This document shows, piece by piece, positions 1-5,478 of a stretch of 5,478 nucleotides of DNA; within the stretch, counting starts at the first letter, position 1, and every line of letters starts with the position of its first letter. Under the pieces are notes generated by a model. That model did no database searches, was not told where the DNA came from, and saw only the letters and a program-made list of their open reading frames with translations. A program made the translations under genes and the position numbers. The stretch spans positions 1-5,478 of the forward strand of contig DVLR01000162.1 of the NCBI GenBank assembly GCA_018715425.1. Direction: 5' to 3'. The DNA is from Candidatus Merdenecus merdavium. GTDB taxonomy: Bacteria > Bacillota > Clostridia > Lachnospirales > Lachnospiraceae.

Positions 1-1500
1 TACTAAAATACCTTCTCTTTCCATATCATATAAGGTATAGATCAATGGTAGTTCAATATCTTCAAAGAGATGCTTCATCTCTAACTCATTTAATTTATCA
101 TCTAATGGTTTCATGGCTGCATATGCAGTATAACCAATATAACCAGCTACTCTTAAGAGTCCATCCTCATCCTCCTCTAAAGCCTTTTTGAAACTTTTTT
201 TACCTAAAAGCTCGCTTTGATTAGGAATCAGCATATCCAAATACTCTTTTGCAATATCATCATAAGTATATTGATCCTTTAAAGGATTGATTAAATAAGC
301 TGCAATTCCTGCATCAAAAACATGACCTTGCTCTTTCACCTCTATAAAATTCAAGCTATACTTTAGATCATTGGTACAAGAATGGGGAACGGTTTCGATA
401 GCTCTTTCTAATTGACTTAAAAGATATTCTTCCGTTAAGAAACCTTCTGGTATCATACAGTAAATGTCTTCATTAGAAAAAGCAAGGGCAAGAGATATGA
501 TTTCTTTACCTTCTCCCAATATAGAGAAACCAAAGCCTTCTTGTTTTTTTAATGCTTCAAAAATCCGCTCAGCTTCATCTAACATGGTTACCTTTTTAAA
601 GTATTCTTCTATTTTTACTTTTTCAGAATCACTTCGATCAAAACGATTCAGTAAATTTTTAAATTCAAGCTCTTGAAAATATTCGTAAGCTTCTTCTGTA
701 TAGAGATTCCCAAGTCTAGCTTCTTCCAATTGATAATCCAATACACAATCCGTTTTAATAGTGGCAAGGTCTTTACTTAAAATCGCTAAATCAAAGTGAT
801 GTTTAAAGGCTTCTTTTGCTCTATTTGGTTTTAAATCCTCTACGTGGACATGTGCATTCTCAATGCTTTTATATTCTACAATAATTTTCGTAGCGGTTTT
901 TTCCCCAACTCCTGGTAAGCCTGGAATATTATCAGATGGATCACCCATAAGAGCCTTTAAATCAATAAACTCTGTTGGAGTAACCTGATATTTTTCTATT
1001 ACATCATCTTCCTTATAATCTTCTATTTCTGTACCAGTTCTCTTTGTCTTAGGAATGCGAATTTTAATCTTCTTCGAAGCTAATTGCAATAAATCTCGAT
1101 CTCCTGAAATAATAGAAACTTCTCTTCCTTCTTTTTCTGCATTTTTTGCTAAGGTTCCAAGAATATCATCTGCTTCATATCCTTCTTTTGATATTGTGGA
1201 AATTCCCATTGCTGCTAATACATCTTTCATAATAGGGACTTGTTCTCTTAGCTCTTCGGGCATAGACTTTCTTGTTCCTTTATATGAATCAAACATTTTA
1301 TGTCTAAAGGTTGGTGCGCTTAAGTCAAATGCTACCGTAAGATAATCTGGCTTTTCTTCTTCTAATATTTTAAACATAATATTTAAAAATCCATAAATTG
1401 CATTTGTGTGAAGCCCCTCTGAGTTGGTTAAATCTGGAACACCATAAAATGCACGGTTTAAAATACTATGCCCATCTATCAATACTAATTTTTCGTTCAT
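1..1500 (-). CDS. polA: DNA polymerase I, N-terminal 500 residues (partial, cut by left edge)
   Basis: This is the N-terminal part of DNA polymerase I, the cytoplasmic enzyme that removes RNA primers and fills gaps in lagging-strand synthesis and excision repair. The frame is open to the window edge. Residues 1-200 are the 5'-nuclease (FEN-like) domain. Its metal ligands are visible: D9 in LIDGH, D59 in AFD, E109/D111/D112 in GYEADD, D134 and D136 in SGDRD, and D187/D190 in GDPSDNIPG, which runs into the helix-hairpin-helix GLPGVGEKTA (194-203). Residues about 300-465 are the 3'-5' exonuclease fold, but its acidic residues are missing: the FDTET-type motif is replaced around FGFSILGEG (322-330), and the KYD-type motif reads KYS (380-382). 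Proofreading is therefore probably absent, as in Bacillus-type PolA. Residues 481-500 (ending MEREGILV) begin the polymerase domain; the palm, fingers and thumb lie outside. The ATG at 1500 is preceded by GGAGAG. The family is about 880 residues long. Confidence 0.97.
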   Translation of the reverse strand, partial: MNEKLVLIDGHSILNRAFYGVPDLTNSEGLHTNAIYGFLNIMFKILEEEKPDYLTVAFDLSAPTFRHKMFDSYKGTRKSMPEELREQVPIMKDVLAAMGISTISKEGYEADDILGTLAKNAEKEGREVSIISGDRDLLQLASKKIKIRIPKTKRTGTEIEDYKEDDVIEKYQVTPTEFIDLKALMGDPSDNIPGLPGVGEKTATKIIVEYKSIENAHVHVEDLKPNRAKEAFKHHFDLAILSKDLATIKTDCVLDYQLEEARLGNLYTEEAYEYFQELEFKNLLNRFDRSDSEKVKIEEYFKKVTMLDEAERIFEALKKQEGFGFSILGEGKEIISLALAFSNEDIYCMIPEGFLTEEYLLSQLERAIETVPHSCTNDLKYSLNFIEVKEQGHVFDAGIAAYLINPLKDQYTYDDIAKEYLDMLIPNQSELLGKKSFKKALEEDEDGLLRVAGYIGYTAYAAMKPLDDKLNELEMKHLFEDIELPLIYTLYDMEREGILV

Positions 1501-1504
1501 TTAT

Positions 1505-1510
1505 CTCTCC
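1505..1510 (-). promoter_or_regulatory. Ribosome binding site of polA
   Basis: The minus strand reads GGAGAG, then ATAA, then the ATG at 1500. This Shine-Dalgarno match supports the MNEKLVLIDG start, which also agrees with where PolA proteins normally begin. No convincing -35/-10 pair is visible in the 42 bases between the upstream stop codon and this site, so polA may be read from the promoter of the upstream gene. Confidence 0.8.
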
Positions 1511-1542
1511 AATATTTAAATTTTATTTAAGATGACCTATCT

Positions 1543-2046
1543 TTATTTGTTTGTTTCTTCTAGGATGATGATATCTGTTGTGTGATCATCTGCCCTTTGT
1601 TCTTTCTCCTTATCGAAAATTATGAAGGTCTCCTCTGAACTAGTATGTTCTACTGCTTGAAAATAATTCCCAGAATGAAGCCTATAAAGGGTAGTTTCCT
1701 CTAAATCTCCCCTACTCCAAACCTCTATTTGAGTCACTAACGTAAAAAGAAGGGCCACTTGAGCAAGGGCTACAATCACTGTAATAGCCATCTTTTTATA
1801 TTTTTTATTTAATAAATATCGTTCAGATGCCTTAATATGCTCTTTTAGCATTTGAGTGATATCCATAGGAGCTGATGAGCCCTTTTCTAATTGCAGAAGT
1901 CCAAAATGAATCGTGAAGTAAATCTCCAGTTCTTCGTAACAGTCTTTACATGTTTTTATGTGCTTTAAAAATATTTCCAAGTCTTTATCCTGCAATTCTC
2001 TTTTAATATAGGGCATTATCATTTGCTCTACAACAATACATTCCAT
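1543..2046 (-). CDS. Membrane-anchored zinc-finger (anti-sigma-like, zf-HC2 type) protein
   Basis: This is a 167-residue protein whose exact function I do not recognise. Residues 1-55 resemble the anti-sigma zinc-finger domain: C3, then a helical stretch, then H29-x3-C33-x2-C36 (HIKTCKDC), the HxxxCxxC signature of zf-HC2/ZAS proteins. C3 could be the fourth metal ligand. A basic stretch (81-85, KKYKK) precedes one hydrophobic membrane segment at about 86-107. The last 60 residues are polar and acidic and, by the positive-inside rule, would lie outside the cell. In the family, such domains bind ECF sigma factors in the cytoplasm and release them on a redox or envelope signal. No sigma factor gene is present in the window, so the partner is unknown and the anti-sigma role is only an inference. 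The frame is open upstream to an ATG at 2121, but I start at 2046. That ATG has AAGGAAGTG in front of it, and the promoter at 2080-2106 lies inside the longer version. polA follows 42 bases downstream on the same strand. Confidence 0.78.
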   Translation of the reverse strand: MECIVVEQMIMPYIKRELQDKDLEIFLKHIKTCKDCYEELEIYFTIHFGLLQLEKGSSAPMDITQMLKEHIKASERYLLNKKYKKMAITVIVALAQVALLFTLVTQIEVWSRGDLEETTLYRLHSGNYFQAVEHTSSEETFIIFDKEKEQRADDHTTDIIILEETNK

Positions 2047-2051
2047 AGAAT

Positions 2052-2060
2052 CACTTCCTT
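2052..2060 (-). promoter_or_regulatory. Ribosome binding site that fixes the start of the zinc-finger gene
   Basis: The minus strand reads AAGGAAGTG followed by ATTCT and the ATG at 2046. This is a good Shine-Dalgarno sequence at normal spacing. It selects the ATG at 2046 over the in-frame ATG at 2121, which lies in the terminator stem and upstream of the promoter. Confidence 0.75.
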
Positions 2061-2079
2061 CATAAAATCTAATAAGCGT

Positions 2080-2106
2080 ATTATAACACAATTCTATCAT
2101 TAACAA
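2080..2106 (-). promoter_or_regulatory. Extended -10 (SigA-type) promoter for the zinc-finger gene, possibly also polA
   Basis: On the minus strand the -10 is a perfect TATAAT (2085-2080) preceded by TGT (2088-2086), giving the extended -10 motif TGnTATAAT. The -35 is weak: TTGTTA at 2106-2101 with a 15-base spacer, or TTTTGT at 2108-2103 with a 17-base spacer. Extended -10 promoters tolerate poor -35 boxes. The predicted transcript would start near 2073, leaving a leader of about 25-30 bases before the ATG at 2046. The -35 region overlaps the T-rich tail of the preceding terminator. Confidence 0.7.
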
Positions 2107-2164
2107 AAGCAAATACTCCATAGGAGCACTTACAGATTTTCTACTGCTTTGCCCTATGGAGTAT
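2101..2164 (-). terminator. Probable Rho-independent terminator of the tetR-yhgE unit
   Basis: A perfect 12-bp inverted repeat (arms 2113-2124 and 2153-2164, ATACTCCATAGG and its complement) encloses a 28-base loop. Four more pairs (AGCA 2125-2128 with TGCT 2145-2148) can extend the stem past a 4-base bulge. It begins 23 bases after the yhgE stop codon. On the minus strand it is followed by a T-rich run (TTTGCTTTTGTT). On the plus strand the following bases are not T-rich, so it should work for minus-strand transcription. The stem is only moderately G+C rich and the T run is interrupted, so efficiency is uncertain. Confidence 0.6.
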
Positions 2165-2187
2165 GATCCATCCTAATTTTGATTCTA

Positions 2188-4875
2188 TTATGCTATTTTT
2201 ACGAATTTCTCTGTTTTTTGTCTCTTCACTTCTTTTTGAAAATATAAAATACCAAAAATACTTGAAACAATCATGACTACTACTAATATCATCACATCAT
2301 AGAAAATGCTTCCCCCCATAGATAACGTATGATGGAAGGCATCAATACTATAAGTGGCTGGCAGATATGGATGAATTTTTTCGTAAAATCCACCTGATAA
2401 TTCAATAGGATATGTACCTGCTGATCCTGCCAATTGTAAAATTAAAATCAACATAGATAAAAACTTACCTACTGGTCCGAACCATAAATTCAGGGTACTA
2501 ATTAAAGTCATAAAGGTCATGGAAACCAACACACAAGTTGCAAAAGTTTTAAAAGCCTCCATTGGTTCTAACCCATTAACCATCATCAAAATTGCCATCA
2601 TAATCCCTGACTGCAACAAAGCACATACAAAGAATACTGATGCTTTACTGAACCACCATTTTACACCATTTTTAGTCTTTTTAGATGCTTTTTCAATAGG
2701 ATACATGACACAAAACGCAATTGCTCCTACGTATAGAGAAACACTGAACATATAAGGTGCCATAGCAATACCATTGTTTTGTACATGAGTTATTTCTTCC
2801 GATTCTATTTGCGTTGGTTCAGCAACCATATCATAAGTTTGCTCTCCCGTCTTTTGATCCTTGATCTCATCGACACCATCTCGTAAATTCGTATAAAGTT
2901 CATTGGATCCATCCTGTAATGCTGTCATTCCTTCTTGTATCTTTCCAGATCCATCTTCTAACTGTACGCTTCCATCAGAAAGTTTTTTTGCACCTTCTTC
3001 TAAGGTTGTCATACCATTGTTTAAGTCACCACTATGATTTTGCAATTCAGTTACTCCTGATAGTAATTGTCCGCTACCATCTGTAAGGCTTGAAACTCCT
3101 GCTTTTAAAGCTGGCATTTGATCACTCATCTGATGAATGCCAGTACTTAACTGTCCAGCACCTAGATTTAATGTTTCTGAATTACCGTCTAAGACTTCAA
3201 TGGCTGTATTTAAACGGTAGACGCCTTCTGTATAGGTTTTTGCCCCATCCGTTAATTGTTCACTTCCATTGGTTATCCCAGATTTTAAGGAATCTAAACC
3301 TTGATCAACAGTAGAAACGCCAGCAATAAAACCATTTTCAGCAGTTAATGACTGTTTTACATTTTTTAGCCCAGTTACTGCACCTTGAGCAGATGTTAAA
3401 GCTTCTTTTCCCTGTCCTGTTAAGCTAGCCATATTGGTTTTTAAACTTGCTACATTGGCTGATAAAGAATCAAGGCTCGCCATTTGGTTTCCCAGATCCT
3501 CTGTAGCTGTTGCAATTTTTTGGATATAAACCATGGAATCGCTAGATAAGGTATTTCCTTGTTCCATAGATGATCCTCGTTGTACATCCGATAATAATTG
3601 TGCTTGCTGCTCACTATCTAACTCATAAAACACAGAACTTTCTTGGATTCTAGCAACTACTTCGGAATCATCTGCATTCGTATTGGTAGAAATATTAGAT
3701 AAGGAATTACTTAAACCTTGAAGATTCGTTTGAATTGAGGTAAGATCCTCCTTGATCTTTTGGTTATCCATAGAAATAGATTGATTTTGAAGAGAGGAAT
3801 TCAATGCTTCCATGGAATTTGCAATGGTATTTAATCCTTCGTTTAAAGCATTAAGACTATCTGTGTCTGGAATTTGATCATTCATCTGATTCAACCCTTG
3901 AAGCAATTGATCATTTCCTGACTTTAACTGGTCTAATCCTGATGTAAGTTCATTGGAAAAAGATGAAATACCTGATATTAATTCTCCACCTTTTGAGGAT
4001 AGGGTCTCTCCTCCTTCTTTTACTTGAGCTACACCACTGGTATATTGCTGGATCCCATCATTTAGTTGACTGGCTCCATTATTTAATTCTCCTACACCAT
4101 CTTCCAATGGAGCCACGGAACTTGCCATTTGATCCATCCCCTGATCCAAGGAAGAAGCACCGTCTTTTAAAGAAGCTACACCAGATAAATAGTCACTTAG
4201 TCCAGTTGTTAGTTCTGATGCACCATCTTTAAAAGTAAGAGTACTTTCAGAAAGTGTAGATAAATTTTCTAATATTTTTTCGTTGCCATTAGCTACCGTT
4301 GTTGCTCCATCATAGAGATCTCCTGCTCCATCTACGGCTGTACTTAAGCTGTCACCAACTTCTCCAATAGAAGAAAATACGGCTTTAGCATAAGTCTTTG
4401 TTACCTCTTTTGAAACACTTTCCTTCATAGATTTAACTGCAGAATCTGTAATTTTAGATGCAAAGAAATTTCGTCCAGGATTGGTCTTATAAATAAGATT
4501 CATCTTCTGTGGTTTCTCGTCTAATAAAGTAGCAGCATTTTCTGAAAAGTCTTCTGGTATGGTAACGACCATATAGTAGTTTCCATCTTCCAAACCTTCA
4601 TCTGCTTCCTCTTGTGTAACAAAAGAACATTTTAATGGCTTTTCTTCTTTTAATTGATCTACCATGTTCTCCCCTATATTTAAGGTTTGTCCTTGATAAA
4701 CTACTGGATGATCCAGATTTACAATTGCTACTGGCAAGTCCTCTGCTTTTCCATATGGATCCCACATAGAGCCTAAAAAGAATGTGGTATACAGCATGGG
4801 GATTAAGGATACCCCTAAGATGATAATCAAGGTCATCTTATTTTGAAAGATCTGTTTCCATTCAGACTTAAACAT
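2188..4875 (-). CDS. yhgE: YhgE/Pip-family membrane protein (ABC-2-like permease fold with long extracytoplasmic heptad stalk)
   Basis: This 895-residue protein belongs to the YhgE/Pip family, which includes B. subtilis YhgE and Lactococcus Pip (about 900 residues, required for infection by phage c2). The normal cellular role of the family is not settled. In order: a membrane segment at about 14-35; the family hallmark WDPYG (38-42) followed by LPVAIVNLD; a conserved N-terminal domain to about 150; a first Leu-x-x-Gly heptad array (182-292); an Asn/Ser/Gln-rich helical middle section (about 300-527); a second heptad array (537-663); and a C-terminal domain with five membrane segments (about 705-727, 743-766, 776-797, 803-822 and 857-879). 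The C-terminal domain includes QLAGSAGTYPIEL (814-826) and HPYLPATYSIDAF (835-847), typical of the family and of ABC-2-type permeases. No ATPase subunit is visible nearby. The protein would sit in the cytoplasmic membrane with about 670 residues outside. The ATG at 4875 has AAGGAG nine bases upstream. The gene lies 63 bases after a TetR regulator that probably controls it. It appears intact. Confidence 0.95.
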   Translation of the reverse strand: MFKSEWKQIFQNKMTLIIILGVSLIPMLYTTFFLGSMWDPYGKAEDLPVAIVNLDHPVVYQGQTLNIGENMVDQLKEEKPLKCSFVTQEEADEGLEDGNYYMVVTIPEDFSENAATLLDEKPQKMNLIYKTNPGRNFFASKITDSAVKSMKESVSKEVTKTYAKAVFSSIGEVGDSLSTAVDGAGDLYDGATTVANGNEKILENLSTLSESTLTFKDGASELTTGLSDYLSGVASLKDGASSLDQGMDQMASSVAPLEDGVGELNNGASQLNDGIQQYTSGVAQVKEGGETLSSKGGELISGISSFSNELTSGLDQLKSGNDQLLQGLNQMNDQIPDTDSLNALNEGLNTIANSMEALNSSLQNQSISMDNQKIKEDLTSIQTNLQGLSNSLSNISTNTNADDSEVVARIQESSVFYELDSEQQAQLLSDVQRGSSMEQGNTLSSDSMVYIQKIATATEDLGNQMASLDSLSANVASLKTNMASLTGQGKEALTSAQGAVTGLKNVKQSLTAENGFIAGVSTVDQGLDSLKSGITNGSEQLTDGAKTYTEGVYRLNTAIEVLDGNSETLNLGAGQLSTGIHQMSDQMPALKAGVSSLTDGSGQLLSGVTELQNHSGDLNNGMTTLEEGAKKLSDGSVQLEDGSGKIQEGMTALQDGSNELYTNLRDGVDEIKDQKTGEQTYDMVAEPTQIESEEITHVQNNGIAMAPYMFSVSLYVGAIAFCVMYPIEKASKKTKNGVKWWFSKASVFFVCALLQSGIMMAILMMVNGLEPMEAFKTFATCVLVSMTFMTLISTLNLWFGPVGKFLSMLILILQLAGSAGTYPIELSGGFYEKIHPYLPATYSIDAFHHTLSMGGSIFYDVMILVVVMIVSSIFGILYFQKEVKRQKTEKFVKIA
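2875..3294 (-). repeat. Second X-X-X-Leu-X-X-Gly heptad array inside yhgE
   Basis: This segment encodes about residues 528-667 of the YhgE protein. From G537 to G656, every seventh position (544, 551, 572, 579, 593, 600, 607, 621, 628, 635, 642, 649, 656) is Gly, apart from substitutions at 558, 565, 586 and 614. The residue three before each of these positions is almost always Leu, otherwise Tyr, Met or Ile. This gives about 18 heptads in one unbroken phase. Typical units are LTDGSGQ and LEDGSGK. This is the known XXXLXXG heptad pattern of YhgE/Pip proteins and suggests a long helical rod. Confidence 0.9.
4000..4332 (-). repeat. First X-X-X-Leu-X-X-Gly heptad array inside yhgE
   Basis: This segment encodes about residues 182-292. 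Gly falls at 183, 190, 197, 218, 225, 232, 239, 246, 260, 267, 274, 281 and 288, all in the same seven-residue phase, with non-Gly only at 204, 211 and 253. Hydrophobic residues sit three positions before each (L187, V194, I201, L208, F215, L222, Y229 and so on to L292). After about residue 295 the phase shifts, with Gly at 313, 320 and 327. The array is similar in length to the second one, which it mirrors across the middle section. Confidence 0.9.
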
Positions 4876-4880
4876 TTCAT

Positions 4881-4890
4881 ATCACTCCTT
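4881..4890 (-). promoter_or_regulatory. Ribosome binding site of yhgE, with an overlapping out-of-frame ATG
   Basis: The minus strand reads AAGGAGTGAT, then ATGAA, then the true ATG at 4875. An out-of-frame ATG at 4880 lies only four bases after AAGGAG and is not in the YhgE frame. The ATG at 4875, nine bases from AAGGAG, is the family-consistent start (MFKSEWKQIF). Confidence 0.75.
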
Positions 4891-4907
4891 GTTAATTTTA
4901 TTGCCCT

Positions 4908-4927
4908 TTCCCTACACTCATAGGGAA
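4908..4927. promoter_or_regulatory. 20-bp palindrome between tetR and yhgE, candidate TetR operator
   Basis: The sequence TTCCCTA-CACTCA-TAGGGAA has perfect 7-bp arms around a 6-base centre. It lies 11 bases past the tetR stop codon and 32 bases before the yhgE start. Size and symmetry fit an operator for a dimeric TetR protein, but no strong -35/-10 pair overlaps it; only a TAAAAT-like -10 lies downstream, without a -35. In RNA it could instead form a small hairpin, but no T run follows in either direction, so it is not a standard terminator. The operator role is inferred from position and symmetry alone. Confidence 0.45.
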
Positions 4928-4938
4928 TCGTCATTTAC

Positions 4939-5478
4939 TCAATTAATGAATCCATTTTTGAGAATCTCACTAACCTCATCCGTAAGTTTTCTTACTTCTA
5001 CAGGATGGTTTTCGCTGTCCCATTCCAGCATGATCGCTATATATATCTTGTAGATAATAAAAGTTGTTAATTCAACGTCTACAGATTTTATATCGCCAGC
5101 CTCTATGGCTTTGGTTAGCTTTTCCCTAATATAATTTAAAATCGAGTCATCAATCATTTTTTGAAATTTTATGACTGGTGACACCTGGGGATAAAGATTC
5201 GCCTCCTTACTGATTGTATTTAAAAACTTCTGTTGTTGTCGGTAAGTAAGTAGTTCATATAAGCCTTCATGTACAGAATCAAAAAAAGTTAAATTTCTTT
5301 CCTCTACACTTTCGATGATATCTTTCATCTTCTCTATTTGTTCTTTAATAAAAAACTCAAAAAGAGTATCCTTATCTTTAAAATAAGTGTAGATTGTTTT
5401 TTTTGTAACTTTCGATTGAAGAGCCAAATCATTCATACTGACTTTTTTGTATCCAAAGTTTGTAAACATTTCTCTAGC
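4939..5478 (-). CDS. TetR/AcrR-family transcriptional regulator (N-terminus cut by right edge)
   Basis: This is a DNA-binding repressor of the TetR family, acting as a dimer in the cytoplasm. The frame is open through the right edge (residues Ala-Arg-Glu precede the first Met inside the window). I therefore treat it as partial, missing perhaps 10-15 residues of helix 1, and do not start at the internal ATG at 5469. The visible 179 residues open with the classic TetR helix-turn-helix: MFTNFGYKKVSMNDLALQSK, then VTKKTIYTYFKDKDTLFE, ending in the signature YTYFKDKDTLF where the recognition helix leads into helix 4. The rest is the all-helical ligand and dimerisation domain, which in this family is too variable to predict the ligand. 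It lies 63 bases upstream of yhgE on the same strand, so it probably regulates that gene and is probably co-transcribed with it. Its own promoter would lie outside the window. Confidence 0.94.
   Translation of the reverse strand, partial: AREMFTNFGYKKVSMNDLALQSKVTKKTIYTYFKDKDTLFEFFIKEQIEKMKDIIESVEERNLTFFDSVHEGLYELLTYRQQQKFLNTISKEANLYPQVSPVIKFQKMIDDSILNYIREKLTKAIEAGDIKSVDVELTTFIIYKIYIAIMLEWDSENHPVEVRKLTDEVSEILKNGFIN

Noticed and set aside
464..676. Plus-strand open frame of 70 codons
   Set aside because: It lies fully antisense to polA, has a Ser/Lys/Phe-rich product with no recognisable domain, and is a shadow of the real gene.
1055..1345. Plus-strand open frame of 96 codons
   Set aside because: It is antisense to the conserved 5'-nuclease domain of polA, with no recognisable domain.
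1516..1530. AT-only inverted repeat TTAAAT-TTT-ATTTAA between the zinc-finger gene and polA
   Set aside because: The stem has no G or C pairs and no T run after a stable hairpin; it is expected by chance in AT-rich DNA and is not a terminator.
2047..2121. Longer N-terminus (25 extra residues, hydrophobic) for the zinc-finger protein
   Set aside because: The extra segment contains the TATAAT promoter and part of the terminator stem, and the ATG at 2046 has a better ribosome binding site.
2519..2755. Plus-strand open frame of 78 codons
   Set aside because: It is antisense to the conserved C-terminal membrane region of yhgE; the product shows no domain.
3090..3314. Plus-strand open frame of 74 codons
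   Set aside because: Its Leu/His/Arg-rich composition is produced by reading the opposite strand of the Gly/Leu heptad codons in yhgE.
3963..4232. Plus-strand open frame of 89 codons, Leu/His-rich and looking hydrophobic
   Set aside because: It is the opposite-strand shadow of the first heptad array; the apparent hydrophobicity and repetition follow from the repeat codons.
2875..4332. Regularly spaced short repeats that could suggest a CRISPR array or tandem DNA repeat
   Set aside because: The repetition is at the protein level with a 21-base period and diverged codons; there are no conserved direct repeats with unique spacers.

Overview
The window is AT-rich and carries four protein-coding genes, all on the minus strand and tightly packed. 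Low G+C, strong AGGAG-type ribosome binding sites, a TATAAT extended -10 promoter, a YhgE/Pip-family surface protein and a PolA with a decayed proofreading domain all point to a Bacillota (Firmicutes) genome. A clostridial relative is most likely, but the genus cannot be fixed from this window.

In transcription order (right to left) the layout is as follows. (1) 4939-5478 is a TetR-family regulator whose first residues lie beyond the right edge. (2) 2188-4875 is an 895-residue YhgE/Pip-family membrane protein. It has one N-terminal and five C-terminal membrane segments around a roughly 670-residue extracytoplasmic region containing two long in-phase X-X-X-Leu-X-X-Gly heptad arrays. The 63-base gap between genes 1 and 2 contains a 20-bp perfect-arm palindrome, a candidate operator. 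(3) 2113-2164 is a 12-bp inverted repeat followed on the minus strand by a T-rich run, a probable terminator for the tetR-yhgE unit. (4) An extended -10 promoter at 2080-2106 directly follows and starts a second unit. (5) 1543-2046 is a small single-pass membrane protein with an N-terminal HxxxCxxC zinc-finger (anti-sigma-like) domain. (6) 1-1500 is the first 500 codons of polA (DNA polymerase I), cut by the left edge.

Functionally the window splits into two units. The right one is a regulator plus a YhgE/Pip envelope protein, an arrangement common in Bacillota, where the TetR protein probably controls the membrane protein. The left one pairs a putative redox- or metal-sensitive membrane zinc-finger protein with the housekeeping repair polymerase, 42 bases apart with no terminator between them, so they may be co-transcribed.

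I see no RNA genes, insertion sequences, CRISPR arrays or phage genes. Nothing here is clearly a new system. The items most worth a second look are the up-and-down heptad architecture of the YhgE protein, the palindrome upstream of it, and the zinc-finger protein placed ahead of polA.
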